Shown: positions 1 through 9,338, counted from the stretch's first letter. The stretch: 64,000 bases of DNA from Bacteroidaceae bacterium (GCA_024398515.1 JAKSIZ010000003.1:62001-126000), one strand, 5' to 3'. The notes: generated by a model not told the origin, from the sequence alone. Program-made: numbers and translations.

Positions 1-3000
1 ATACCTGCTGAAGCAACTGGATCTTTTATTGAACCTCCGACAGCACTTCCTAAAGATGACACATTGGTTACTTCTGCGTATATTCCCAAATTGCGATCAA
101 TAGATTTCTCATAACTGTCCAAAAGGCCACCATCTTCGCAACCTGCTTCTCTAATGCGTTGTATTCTACGTTTCATCATTTCAGATTGTTTACGCTGTTT
201 ATAAATTTTTTCTTCACCCTTTAGCATTTTAAATAATGCTATTCCAGATTTAGAACCGCTTAATCGTTGCATTCTGTTCGTTGCACGTTCTACTTCAGAA
301 AATGAGAATGAGATATATACGCACTGATTTGCACTCAATAATTGTCTGATGTTCTCGTAGTATTCTTTGGCTGCGGCTATATTTTTCAGACCTTCTATTA
401 ATGGTTTACAAATATATATTTCTGTTTTATAATCCATATCACTTACTTTATAAAGAGCATACAAAGTATCACCTGACACTATTTGATAATAGTCATTATC
501 TTTTGGTATGACAGGCATAGATTCTATATGTGTTTCTAAAGTATAGGCACAACCATCTTCAACAAAATGTACTGTGGTTATATTATCTGAAATAGAATCT
601 ATTTCTACTGAGTTGGGTATAGATGGATACTTTTCCAATAAGTCATTGACAAATGTTGATACAATATAATCACCATTAACGGTAACGTCTGCTGTATATG
701 CAACGGACACATTTACAGGAAGAGCATTCGATGAAAACTGTCCGCTGGCTGTCCATTTTTGCTTTTGTGATGAATAGTTGGCATTCAGGACTTTTACGGT
801 TCCATTAGAAGTATGAACTCTTAAAATAACATCATCAATTTTATTTACATCATTATTTGTAAAGTCAATGACAAATGTAAAGTCAGGATAGCTTGGCCAG
901 TACCAATAGACTGGTGATTCCTGTGAAGGATTCTGGAAGTCGAATACCGTCTTATATTCACACAAATTCAGGTTGCCGGCTGGGTGAGCCGTGTTAATCA
1001 TTGTCACAGTTTTTACTTCGATGGCATTCTTGTCATAAAGCACGTTGACAACTTCCGTATTCATGGATATTTCCTGTGGAGTAACTACATTTGCATAGAC
1101 AGAGTGTGTCGATAGATTATATGGCTCAATAAACTCACCCTTTACCATCCAGTTTCCATCTGCCTTGGCTGCAACTTGTCCTATGAGAGTCGTTCCGTCA
1201 TAGACGGTCACATGGCTGTATGGCACAGCAACACCACTAACGGTAACCTCTGGTTTGGCAACTGTGTTTGGTACAGAAATACTCATATCCTTTGCCGTTA
1301 CAGTAGCCGAACCTATCGGTTGCACTATCTCATCATCCAAGGAGAATGCCACGTATGCCGACGGCATCATCGTACCGCCCTTTGTCGGAACCACACAGAA
1401 ACGGATTCGCTCCTGATAGTTGTTCCTGTTCAAGGAAATGGTCAGACGTTTGCCATCTACGCTGCATGGGGCCAACGTGGTTCCAATAATAGCCGATCCC
1501 TGTACATATTCCATACCTTCTGGCAAGTCAACAACAAGCGACAGGTCATCTACATCGTCAGCATACTCTTCCTTGAAGTCAAGGCGTCCAGTAAGAGTAA
1601 TGTAATTGCCGACAACCACACTGCTCTTGTTCGCAGAGAATGATGTATTCGTACCTGTGTAATAGAATAGTGTTTCGTCAATCTGCGGAATATTCTCATT
1701 GTTTATAATGGTAATCTTCCCTGCCTTGATTTCTACATTTGAAAGAACATAATCCGTCCCTTCTGTCAGACCGATAGCACTAAGGTCAGATAGGTTTAGA
1801 ATAGCATCCATCATCAGCATCTTACCCATTGAAAGCAAAGTGTAATGTCCATCGGAAAGATGTGAGAAAGTACAACTATTTCCATTATAGAATTCACGGC
1901 TGACGAGTGCGCCATCTGCATTATAGAGCATAGCTATGTCCTCGTTGTTGCCACTGAATTCGTATGAGGCTTTCAGGCCACCCTTTTCCACGACATTGAA
2001 CACGACTTCTGCCGTTTCATCCTCAGCAACAACAGTTTCACCCGTGACATCCTCGAAATCACCCTTGCGGCTGTGGATGCGTACTGAAAGTTTATCACCG
2101 ACATTGACACCACTCTTGGCGATAATCGTTCCCGACTGCACCTTGATATCATTAACTGCACTACCTGTCGAAAGGTTCGTCACGAAGTAGTCCACATTGT
2201 CAGCATTGCTGTAGAAAATGGTATCCTCCGTCTCGCCCTCTTCCGTTGCATTCCTATAGTTCAGTCTTGGGGTGATAACGATTCCTGTGATTTCTTTCAG
2301 GTACAGTTGCCCTAAATCTATCGCGGTGGATGCACATATGGTATCTACGATACAATCAAGATATCCATCCGAAGCTATTGTGATATGCAGACTATCTTGA
2401 TGACAGTCTAAAGTAAATGCTCCCTTAGAGTCTGTACGGACTGACAGGGTCTTGCTGTATCTGCCATTAAGCCATTCCGTGACGGATATGGTTGCATATG
2501 GGTTTGTATTACCATCCTCGGCAAGCACTTTGCCTATTACCGATGCTTTTTCAATAGGAACAAGGTTGATGTTGATATCGTTGTCACCTTCTGTCAGCAT
2601 GTATTCCTGTTCCTTCACTTCACGGTATATACAACCAAGCGAATCTCCGAGTGTCACATTGCACAATAGTTTTGTTCCGCTTGCCAGTCCTTTTATTGAA
2701 CTGTCATCCGAAACAGGTGTACCATCATGCATGAACCAGGCAATACGTACCTTGCTTGTCAGATTGTTATTCGCCAGGTCTGTTACGGCAGCCTCTACAT
2801 TGCATAGCTGCATCAGGTTGGACAGTGTGATGCTATTTTCGCCCTCTGCTATCATTATGCTATCTTTCTGGGCTATGGTTTGCCCATAACGATTGGTAAG
2901 CATGAGGTTGTATGCCACTCCAGCCGTCAATCCTTGGAAGTTATAATTATGGGCATTTGAGGTTGTAACGGAGAGTTTTGAACTTACCGAGGTCAGCCAG

Positions 3001-4700
3001 AGTTTAAGGTTCTGGTAGATTGTCATATCAGCAGTTTCTGGCATATTGACCGTAAGTGATGCATTGCTGACGTTGCTGTATGTAAGGCGGAAATCAGCAA
3101 TGTCCATCCACTTGCCCGATGAGTTGGCTGAGCCGCTGACCTTAATGACGAATGGCTGTCCATCGGTAGTGAATATCAGGCTACGCTCCGTCCATCCGTT
3201 TGTCAGTTCACCACCCACTGTTCCTGTTGCTGGGAATGTGTCTGTGAAACCGTTTACGGATAATTCCATCTCTACGCCTTCAGCAGCTCTTCCTTTGGCT
3301 GAAAGGATGTACGTACCAGCAGGTAGTCCCGTGATGGTCTGTTGCATAGAAGAGTTCCATTCATTCTTTGAAGTGTTGCCAAGTCGGAAGTAGTTGCCTC
3401 CATCCTGCCATGTCTGAGTATTCAGGATGCCTGTGGTACTTCCCTCGGTCGTCCATCCGTTCCATTTGCTTGAAGCGTCAGGATTCTTGATGAAACCTGT
3501 AAGGTCAACCTCTGGAGCATTGACGACAACGGCAAAGGTATCAACAGAAAAACCAGTCCATCTTCCGTCCTCCGTGCAGAATTGTGTATGGAGGATGTTC
3601 TTGGTTGCAAGCTTCATGTGTCCCTCTCCGTCATCAGCCATTGTGATGTTTTCTGGGGTAATGTCGGTTACCACATCTGATGCCATGAGTTTTGCATCAA
3701 GTGTAAACGGTATTACAGCAGGAGAAACAGTCTCGGTAATGCGGTTTTCAAATGCATCATTGAACCAGTAGCAGTATGCCTTGATGTTCTGATTAACATT
3801 CATATCTACTGGAATATAGAAATAACTCGTCTGAGGTGCTGACCAAATGCCGTTCTGGTCTGTTGCGCGGAATGAGAGTGAATGAAGTCCTGTAGGGAGT
3901 GTATTCACATCCAACGAGAGCTCTATGACACCATTGTAGCCTTTGACTTGAACTTTCTCGCCCTGCTTGTTGTCTATCCAGTACTCGTAGGTATTCTGGA
4001 TGTCAGAACCGTTTTGGCGTATAGGCACAAGGAAGTAGCTTGTCTGCGGCGCAGACCAAATGCCGTTCTGGTCTGTTGCGCGGAATGAGAGTGAATGAAG
4101 TCCTGTAGGGAGTGTATTCACATCCAACGAGAGGTCGATGACGCCGTTGTAGCCCTTGACCTGAACTTTCTCGCCCTGCTTGTTGTCTATCCAGTATTCG
4201 TAGGTGTTCTGAATGTCAGAACCGTTTTGGCGTATAGGCACAAGGAAGTAACTTGTCTGCGGGGCAGACCAATGTTCCATGTCATCCTTGTAGCGGAAAG
4301 TGAATGTATGCAGTCCTGTAAGGAGTGTGCTTATATCTACATCAAGGTTTATTGTCGAGCCTTGACCATTGGCAGTAACTCTTTCCGCAGCATTCTGGTC
4401 TAACCAGTATTCATATTGCGAAACACCCTGAGAGGTTGATTCCTTGTCGATGCAGTAGAAATACGACGATGATGGCGAACTCCATTTGCCATCACTGTCC
4501 TGGGCTCGGAAGTTCAGTGCATGTAATCCATGGCAGAGATTGCCCACCTCTACGGTAAACTCCAAATTTCCAGTTTCCGCCGAACGTATCGTCCTTTCTG
4601 CATGACTCGTGTCCAACCAATACTCGTATTTCGTAATCTGCTGCGCCATGGCTGTAAGTCCAAGGCATAGCATCAGAAATGCAAGAATCTGTCGTTTCAT
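1..4700 (-). CDS. Giant secreted multi-domain surface protein (C-terminus beyond window)
   Basis: Reading on the minus strand from ATG at 4700, the frame stays open to the window edge, giving about 1,566 residues of a protein that continues outside. It starts with a signal peptide ending near 'LTAMAQQ' (residue 21). Residues ~22-300 are four repeats of a ~71-residue module (YEYW(L/I)D ... GLHSLSFRA ... WS(A/S)P..SYF). Residues ~405-540 resemble the carbohydrate-binding-like beta-sandwich common in Bacteroidetes secreted proteins (NPDASSKWNGW ... GLPAGTY ... DFRLTY). Around residue 720 is a carboxypeptidase-regulatory-like fold, followed by further beta-rich modules. It lies 12 bp downstream of a beta-helix gene, probably in one operon. 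Function is not recognised; adhesion or glycan binding at the cell surface is inference. No C-terminal sorting signal can be assessed because the end is outside the window. Confidence 0.8.
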   Translation of the reverse strand, partial: MKRQILAFLMLCLGLTAMAQQITKYEYWLDTSHAERTIRSAETGNLEFTVEVGNLCHGLHALNFRAQDSDGKWSSPSSSYFYCIDKESTSQGVSQYEYWLDQNAAERVTANGQGSTINLDVDISTLLTGLHTFTFRYKDDMEHWSAPQTSYFLVPIRQNGSDIQNTYEYWIDNKQGEKVQVKGYNGVIDLSLDVNTLPTGLHSLSFRATDQNGIWSAPQTSYFLVPIRQNGSDIQNTYEYWIDNKQGEKVQVKGYNGVIELSLDVNTLPTGLHSLSFRATDQNGIWSAPQTSYFYIPVDMNVNQNIKAYCYWFNDAFENRITETVSPAVIPFTLDAKLMASDVVTDITPENITMADDGEGHMKLATKNILHTQFCTEDGRWTGFSVDTFAVVVNAPEVDLTGFIKNPDASSKWNGWTTEGSTTGILNTQTWQDGGNYFRLGNTSKNEWNSSMQQTITGLPAGTYILSAKGRAAEGVEMELSVNGFTDTFPATGTVGGELTNGWTERSLIFTTDGQPFVIKVSGSANSSGKWMDIADFRLTYSNVSNASLTVNMPETADMTIYQNLKLWLTSVSSKLSVTTSNAHNYNFQGLTAGVAYNLMLTNRYGQTIAQKDSIMIAEGENSITLSNLMQLCNVEAAVTDLANNNLTSKVRIAWFMHDGTPVSDDSSIKGLASGTKLLCNVTLGDSLGCIYREVKEQEYMLTEGDNDININLVPIEKASVIGKVLAEDGNTNPYATISVTEWLNGRYSKTLSVRTDSKGAFTLDCHQDSLHITIASDGYLDCIVDTICASTAIDLGQLYLKEITGIVITPRLNYRNATEEGETEDTIFYSNADNVDYFVTNLSTGSAVNDIKVQSGTIIAKSGVNVGDKLSVRIHSRKGDFEDVTGETVVAEDETAEVVFNVVEKGGLKASYEFSGNNEDIAMLYNADGALVSREFYNGNSCTFSHLSDGHYTLLSMGKMLMMDAILNLSDLSAIGLTEGTDYVLSNVEIKAGKITIINNENIPQIDETLFYYTGTNTSFSANKSSVVVGNYITLTGRLDFKEEYADDVDDLSLVVDLPEGMEYVQGSAIIGTTLAPCSVDGKRLTISLNRNNYQERIRFCVVPTKGGTMMPSAYVAFSLDDEIVQPIGSATVTAKDMSISVPNTVAKPEVTVSGVAVPYSHVTVYDGTTLIGQVAAKADGNWMVKGEFIEPYNLSTHSVYANVVTPQEISMNTEVVNVLYDKNAIEVKTVTMINTAHPAGNLNLCEYKTVFDFQNPSQESPVYWYWPSYPDFTFVIDFTNNDVNKIDDVILRVHTSNGTVKVLNANYSSQKQKWTASGQFSSNALPVNVSVAYTADVTVNGDYIVSTFVNDLLEKYPSIPNSVEIDSISDNITTVHFVEDGCAYTLETHIESMPVIPKDNDYYQIVSGDTLYALYKVSDMDYKTEIYICKPLIEGLKNIAAAKEYYENIRQLLSANQCVYISFSFSEVERATNRMQRLSGSKSGIALFKMLKGEEKIYKQRKQSEMMKRRIQRIREAGCEDGGLLDSYEKSIDRNLGIYAEVTNVSSLGSAVGGSIKDPVASAG
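3826..4250 (-). repeat. Tandem 213-bp near-identical coding repeat
   Basis: Two adjacent 213-bp units (71 codons) inside the giant surface protein are almost identical at DNA level, including synonymous positions. For example 'gaccaaatgccgttctggtc' begins at both 3841 and 4054. Two flanking units (about 4250-4640) encode the same fold but have diverged. Near-identity of the inner pair indicates recent duplication or gene conversion and a site where copy number could change. Confidence 0.9.
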
Positions 4701-4712
4701 AAGTCAGCCAGC

Positions 4713-5705
4713 CTACTTTTGTGCTTCAATAACAAACTTGACCGCGAGTTTTCCGTTGGCATCCGACTGTGGAGCCACCGTCTTTTGGGTAATCTGCGGA
4801 GTGGAAGGTACATCTGTGAATGGCATACTGCCACCATGGATACCGACTTCGGTACCATCCTGCCCTTTTATTTTCTTGCCTTCTTCTGTAAGGGTTAATG
4901 CGCTTTGATAGTTTGCATTGTTGTCACCAAAATACTTGGCATTAATATTACTTCTACGTTCAAAAGTGTTCCCTTCTTGCAATGTATTCCAGTTAAAAGT
5001 ATAGTCATAACTACCTATATTGTAATAAAATGAATTACTTGCCGATTTGAGATTATCCAAATAACATAATATAAAACAATTCTTGAACGTAAAATGGATA
5101 ACATTGTCGTAATCGAAACTATTACAGAAGACACAATTCTCCGCTACCCCATCCTCTGCATTTGATTTTGAACCACCGAAATTTTCAATTGCACAATTTC
5201 TGACAAGTGCAGAATGAGAAACACCCGTCAGTTTCAAATTATTGATACGGCAATGCAGGAATGTCAGGTTATTGCTTTCGCTCTTTACTTCTACATTATT
5301 TGTCATCAGGCAACGTACGATAGACATGCTGGCCACATTGCCTTGTATGTTGAAATTGTTATACGTGCAGATGCCTTCAATGTACAGCCCGCTTTCACCT
5401 TCTGGCAGATTGATATTCACATCCCCGATGAAAAGTGTTTTATAGCGGTTGTTCTTCACGTCTTGAACATAGCCTGCTCCCTGAATGGTTACAGCCTTGT
5501 CGATGGTGGCAGAGTTGAAGTTGCCACCAGAGAGCGAGATTACGTCACCCTTCTGAGCTGCTGCCATTGCATTCTTGAAGCCATCGGGACCATAGAATGC
5601 CTGCATCTCACTGCCGTGCTGAACTGTTACTAACTGGATGTCCTGTGCCTTGGCACATACAAAAGCCATAATCATCATGGCTGTCAAAATAAAAAACTTT
5701 TTCAT
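4713..5705 (-). CDS. Secreted beta-helix (pectate-lyase-fold) protein
   Basis: A 330-residue protein. I chose the ATG at 5705 because it directly precedes a classic signal peptide (MKKFFILTAMMIMAFVCAKA, then Q); a longer frame exists upstream but would bury that peptide. Residues ~50-250 show short, evenly spaced hydrophobic turns with N/C ladders (e.g. 'NNFNIQGNVASMSIVRCLM', 'NNLTFLHCRINNLKLTG'), the look of a right-handed parallel beta-helix. The C-terminus (~25 residues) resembles the end of a small beta domain. No catalytic residues can be assigned, so it may be a structural or binding protein rather than a lyase. It is followed after 12 bp by the giant surface protein gene on the same strand. 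Confidence 0.75.
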   Translation of the reverse strand: MKKFFILTAMMIMAFVCAKAQDIQLVTVQHGSEMQAFYGPDGFKNAMAAAQKGDVISLSGGNFNSATIDKAVTIQGAGYVQDVKNNRYKTLFIGDVNINLPEGESGLYIEGICTYNNFNIQGNVASMSIVRCLMTNNVEVKSESNNLTFLHCRINNLKLTGVSHSALVRNCAIENFGGSKSNAEDGVAENCVFCNSFDYDNVIHFTFKNCFILCYLDNLKSASNSFYYNIGSYDYTFNWNTLQEGNTFERRSNINAKYFGDNNANYQSALTLTEEGKKIKGQDGTEVGIHGGSMPFTDVPSTPQITQKTVAPQSDANGKLAVKFVIEAQK

Positions 5706-5939
5706 AATAACTGAATTATAAATATTGATAAACAAAATAAACGTAGGTTCTATAAATTTTATCAAGATGATTTTTGGAATGTTTTTGAGTAGATTTGTAT
5801 GTTGCAAAACGCATCAAAACACTCAAAACAGCACGAAAAAACTGTCTCGGGTAGAAAGGCAATTTTGAACATTCCACCTTGTAGGTCAAACAATTGTGAA
5901 TTGTGGCAAGGGGATAGATTAATACCAACAGAGTGCAAC

Positions 5940-6491
5940 TCATTTCTTCCGAGTTCCTTTTTTACTGACGTTTTTCTTTCGAGTTCCTATTTTATGGACG
6001 TTTAATCCTTCTCCCCCTGCAACACTTACCGTTGCAGTTTCCCAACTTGATGGGGATATTATCACTCCTTGTCGCGCAGCTTCGGCTCTTATACTCTTCA
6101 TTTTTCGTTGTGCTTCATTAAAACTGCGTTTCTGACTTGTATAAGTGCTGGCAGTAGAAGATGCTGACATCAGACTATTATAACAACTTTCTACTCTTGA
6201 CTCCCAATTTCGATACATTATTTCATAGTTTCCGCTATTTTTAGAAGATGTACTTTCATTAGAAATACCGTTAACCTCAAATTGTGCACCACTTATTGAT
6301 GTATTTGTATTTGGAACCGTGGAAGTAGTAAACTGAGTAGTAGATGATGCGGGAGTATTTGAAGGACTAAAAACACTATTTGCAACACCCAATGCATCAG
6401 ACCAAGCCGACAAACTGCTCATACTGCACGATGTCAATACAAAAGAAGCAAGAAATAGCTTTGCTGAAATTATAAATTTTATTCTGTCCAT
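5940..6491 (-). CDS. Putative lipoprotein of unknown function
   Basis: A 183-residue protein with a type II signal peptide; the lipobox is L-T-S-C with the lipid-attachment cysteine at residue 22. The mature part is rich in Ser/Thr/Asn (residues ~40-80), then has a helical stretch containing 'SCYNSLMSASSTASTY'. The last ~20 residues are strongly basic, with the motif GTRKK occurring twice. It lies 11 bp downstream of the outer-membrane barrel gene (6503-7381), so the two are probably co-transcribed and both envelope-located. I do not recognise the family. Confidence 0.65.
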   Translation of the reverse strand: MDRIKFIISAKLFLASFVLTSCSMSSLSAWSDALGVANSVFSPSNTPASSTTQFTTSTVPNTNTSISGAQFEVNGISNESTSSKNSGNYEIMYRNWESRVESCYNSLMSASSTASTYTSQKRSFNEAQRKMKSIRAEAARQGVIISPSSWETATVSVAGGEGLNVHKIGTRKKNVSKKGTRKK

Positions 6492-6502
6492 ATTAGTATT
6501 TG

Positions 6503-7381
6503 TTAGAACACGTATCCAATAGTAAATATGTGGGACATATTGTAAGCATTTGAATCTCCTGAGAATGCCTTTTCGTATCTAAATGAATACTGCGCATTGA
6601 GTTTCCAATAATAGAATGAAACTTGTCCTCCGAATCCATAAGTACAATTATCAAAATCAATATCATCATTGGTTTTTGTCACTGAGTTATCTTTATCTGT
6701 AACCTTATGGAAAACCTTCTTACCACCATTTTCGTAGAATGGCGAATATGATATTGTCCATCCATCTTCAATAGTTGCTTTTGTATGTATAGGGAGACCC
6801 ACAAGCCCAAGTGCACCTACAGACATTCGATATTGAGTCTTTGCTCCGAATGCGAATTGATATCCGAGAGTAACAGGAATTGTAACATTGTAGCCTTCTG
6901 TCTTTCTATTATCGTAGCTACTTGAATAACGAGTTGTTTCGTATTTCACAAGTTTTCTACCATTAAGGTAGCTTCCTGTTTCTTCAGACATTTTGCTGGA
7001 TGATTTTTCATAAGAATACTTATACCTATTGAACTCAAGTGCTGGCTTGACAAAAAATGTGTTAATTTCTTTAGATAGTGAGAACTTCACTTCACCGCCT
7101 AATGTAATAATTGGCTTTGCACTGAAATCATATCCATCTTCAATCTTTTCGTCATGTTGGTCTCCACCTATATTAAGTATTCCCAAACCGCCATAAACAG
7201 AGTATTCAATATGTTTCTGTGCAAACGAACTTTGTATTGTAAACATGCTCAATATAGCAACAGCAAGTACAAATTTGCATGATAAATGTTGATTGTTACG
7301 ACTAAAAGATAAAATTTGAGTAGATAAATTGTGAACTAATGAACAACGCGATACAAAAATCGCAACACTAAATTTTCTCAT
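6503..7381 (-). CDS. Outer-membrane beta-barrel protein (porin-like family)
   Basis: A 292-residue protein. The hydrophobic signal segment (FVLAVAILSMFTIQSSFA) sits at about residues 37-54, later than usual, so the true start may be a downstream non-ATG codon; ATG at 7381 is the only ATG that keeps the signal. The mature part alternates aromatic and polar residues typical of an eight- to ten-stranded barrel (YSVYGGLGILNIGG, ITLGGEVKFS, VTIPVTLGYQFAFG, YGFGGQVSFYYWKLNAQYSF) and ends in an aromatic residue (HIFTIGYVF), the C-terminal signature for outer-membrane insertion. It precedes the lipoprotein gene by 11 bp. Confidence 0.75.
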   Translation of the reverse strand: MRKFSVAIFVSRCSLVHNLSTQILSFSRNNQHLSCKFVLAVAILSMFTIQSSFAQKHIEYSVYGGLGILNIGGDQHDEKIEDGYDFSAKPIITLGGEVKFSLSKEINTFFVKPALEFNRYKYSYEKSSSKMSEETGSYLNGRKLVKYETTRYSSSYDNRKTEGYNVTIPVTLGYQFAFGAKTQYRMSVGALGLVGLPIHTKATIEDGWTISYSPFYENGGKKVFHKVTDKDNSVTKTNDDIDFDNCTYGFGGQVSFYYWKLNAQYSFRYEKAFSGDSNAYNMSHIFTIGYVF

Positions 7382-7411
7382 AATGGTACAATGTTTAAAT
7401 GATTAATTATA

Positions 7412-7645
7412 TTATGTAGTTAAAAAAATAGATACAATGCTCTCATCTTCCCGGCTATCACCCTTTGCCGAGATGTTTATAAGTTCGTCTATATATGAAA
7501 AGAGCGTGGGTGACTCGTACTTGCTCATCCCGCTCGCAGGTTCTGGAATACCCGTATAAAAGGAATAGCATTCGGTTAGCCCACGCGACAGGTTACATAC
7601 TGTCGTATATAACCTTCCCGTGAACGCTTCATGCATCATCTTCAT
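7412..7645 (-). CDS. Small ORF (77 aa) within a structured leader; coding status uncertain
   Basis: A 77-residue frame starting at ATG 7645, with no match I can name. It lies downstream of a strong promoter (7782-7813) and just upstream of the barrel gene. The DNA contains an inverted repeat (GCGTGGG near 7505, CCCACGC near 7582) and ends in a T-rich run on the minus strand at about 7418-7432. It may be a real small protein, a leader peptide, or an accidental frame over a structured RNA. I see no signal peptide or membrane segment. Confidence 0.3.
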   Translation of the reverse strand: MKMMHEAFTGRLYTTVCNLSRGLTECYSFYTGIPEPASGMSKYESPTLFSYIDELINISAKGDSREDESIVSIFLTT

Positions 7646-7781
7646 TTATACTCAAATTTTCCAGATTTGCAAGCAGAAGACAACGTCGAAACGACTTTTC
7701 ATCGACTTCACCCTATGTGGGATCAGCCGCTTTTTCCATAAAATTCGACCCGCCAGCCCATTTGGGCTAACCAATCGGTTG

Positions 7782-7813
7782 CAAAAGTAATGATATTTTT
7801 GCTTTTTGCCAAA
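7782..7813 (-). promoter_or_regulatory. Bacteroidetes-type promoter for the leader/barrel/lipoprotein unit
   Basis: On the minus strand TTTG (7813-7810) is followed by exactly 20 bp and then TACTTTTG (7789-7782), matching the TTTG-N19/20-TAnnTTTG consensus of the Bacteroidetes primary sigma factor. Transcription should start near 7776. The first 130 nt include a hairpin AGCCCA-AA-TGGGCT (about 7755-7768). Confidence 0.65.
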
Positions 7814-7879
7814 CTTTTGGCGATGTTTTTTTGTTTTATCAAAAGTCAGAAGATATAATTTTGATAAACAATGTTTTTA

Positions 7880-8245
7880 TACCTTAATTCTGCAGCACTA
7901 TATTATAATATTCTCCAACTTTCGCAAGTTCTTCAAACTCTCGAAACTCAAGGAGTTAAGAAGATAAGACAATCGTTGTACTTGGTTGTTTGTTTGGTTG
8001 ATTGGTCGTCAGGGCTAACGTCTTAACTTCTTAGGGTCGCAGAAACCTGTCCCCGCGACCCTCATTTATTCCGACATGGAGCGAACGCATAGCTTTTATG
8101 GAACGAGCCTAATACCCGACAAAAAACTGCTACAGTTTTCGATCGAATACTGCTACAGTTTTCACTTGAAAACTGTAGCAGTTTTTCTTCAACTATAAGC
8201 GTCGTCCATGAAAAGTCAAACGCCCACCCGCCGATAGCCAATGGG
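7880..8245. other. Gene-free stretch with inverted repeats and a triple-palindrome element
   Basis: No convincing gene. Seen: a 14-bp inverted repeat with one mismatch (TAAGAAGATAAGAC near 7956 against GTCTTAACTTCTTA near 8009), a GGGTCGC/GCGACCC hairpin (8034-8040 and 8055-8061), and the class A triple palindrome with its arms (8082-8226). Confidence 0.6.
8082..8226. repeat. Triple-palindrome element, class A (copy 1)
   Basis: The core 8123-8185 has three 17-bp units (AAAACTGCTACAGTTTT, one with a mismatch, and AAAACTGTAGCAGTTTT) starting at 8123, 8146 and 8169, an exact 23-bp period. The 37-bp left arm (8082-8118) closely matches that of the copy at 49382. The right arm (8190-8226) keeps the AAGCGTCGTCCATGAAAAG portion. 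It lies between the leader promoter and the aroC terminator. Confidence 0.85.
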
Positions 8246-8287
8246 CAAAAAAAAAGCCCTTTGAAAGCGGATTGCTTTCAAAGGGCT
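8246..8287 (-). terminator. Intrinsic terminator of the slyD-aroC unit
   Basis: A perfect 14-bp stem (AGCCCTTTGAAAGC at 8255-8268 with GCTTTCAAAGGGCT at 8274-8287) and a 5-nt loop. On the minus strand it is followed by nine Ts (8247-8255), a classic Rho-independent terminator about 85 bp past the aroC stop. Confidence 0.85.
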
Positions 8288-8371
8288 AATAATACTATAT
8301 GGTTGAATGGTTATTGGTTATTGTTTATCAACCTGCAAACGATAACCTACAACCAAAAAACTAAAGGCATA

Positions 8372-9271
8372 TTATATTTCACGATTGTTCAGGAGATAGT
8401 AATCGAGAATGACTATTGCAGCCATTGCTTCGACTATTGGCACTGCTCGTGGGGCAGCGCATACGTCGTGACGGCATTTCATCTCGCGTCCCAACGATGG
8501 GATTGGCTTGAATGCCACGCGGAAGTTTATGTCTTCGCCATTGCTTATGCCGCCAAGAATGCCGCCGCTGCGTGCTGCATTATGCTCTGATCCACGCATG
8601 TCTGCTGCTGCAAAACCTTCACCATATTCAAATCCCTTCACAGCATTTATCGACAGCATAGCCTCGCCAAGTGCTGCGTGAAGTTTTCCATAGACAGGTT
8701 CGCCCAATCCTACAGGGCAACCTTTGATGACACATTTCACAACGCCACCGCACGTATCGATGTCGGCAATGGCTTCACGTATCCGCTGCATCAGTTGCTC
8801 CTCGTCCTCGACTTCGGCATGGATTTCAATGTTGAGGTCCTTCAGCACCAGTTTTGCAAAGGCACCTGCAACGACTCGACACACTGTTTCACGTGCCGAA
8901 GCACGTCCGCCGCCACGATAGTCGCGGATGCCATACTTCACCTGATAAGTGTAGTCGGCATGTCCTGGGCGAAAGACATCGCGGAAAAGTTCGTAATCTG
9001 CCGAACGATGGTCCTTGTTCTCAATGATAAAGGCAATAGGTGTACCGAGGCTTTTGCCTTCAAATACGCCAGAAAGGATTTGGACCTGGTCGTCCTCGCG
9101 CCTTGTTGTTGCTCCAAGTATATCGCCAGGACGACGACGATTTACTTCGTTTTGTATAAAATTCAAGTCAATATCTATTCCTGAAGGGAAGCCATCAATG
9201 ACTCCACCAACAGCAACGCCATGACTTTCACCAAATGTAGTCAGTGTAAGTACGTTTCCAAATGTATTCAT
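8372..9271 (-). CDS. aroC: Chorismate synthase, short form
   Basis: Catalyses the last shikimate-pathway step, 5-enolpyruvylshikimate-3-phosphate to chorismate, using reduced FMN in the cytoplasm. I set the start at 9271 ([18 protein letters not shown]), the conserved family N-terminus; the frame extends further upstream only into the intergenic region. Visible motifs are GESHG (residues ~14-18), [26 protein letters not shown], and the C-terminal '[18 protein letters not shown]' with the second conserved His. At 299 residues it is ~50 shorter than typical bacterial AroC (about 350-360). The loss falls in three loops: after 'IHAEV', before 'RSGGILGG', and before 'CRHD'. Active-site His and Arg residues remain, so it is probably functional. 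It lies 67 bp after slyD and before a strong terminator. Confidence 0.9.
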   Translation of the reverse strand: MNTFGNVLTLTTFGESHGVAVGGVIDGFPSGIDIDLNFIQNEVNRRRPGDILGATTRREDDQVQILSGVFEGKSLGTPIAFIIENKDHRSADYELFRDVFRPGHADYTYQVKYGIRDYRGGGRASARETVCRVVAGAFAKLVLKDLNIEIHAEVEDEEQLMQRIREAIADIDTCGGVVKCVIKGCPVGLGEPVYGKLHAALGEAMLSINAVKGFEYGEGFAAADMRGSEHNAARSGGILGGISNGEDINFRVAFKPIPSLGREMKCRHDVCAAPRAVPIVEAMAAIVILDYYLLNNREI

Positions 9272-9338
9272 CTTTTGTCTTATTTTCTGATTTGCTGATT
9301 TATCTCTCCCCTTTGGGGAAGTTGGAGGGGCTCCTCTC

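Noticed and set aside
1176..1643. Plus-strand open frame of 155 codons
   Set aside because: It is antisense to the giant surface protein, whose frame is continuous with signal peptide and repeats; no recognisable domain.
5716..5943. Minus-strand 75-codon frame between the lipoprotein and beta-helix genes
   Set aside because: It overlaps the leader of the beta-helix gene, is AT-rich, and shows no domain or signal peptide.
7412..7645. tmRNA, RNase P RNA or SRP RNA in the structured leader
   Set aside because: None of the conserved core sequences of those RNAs could be found on either strand.
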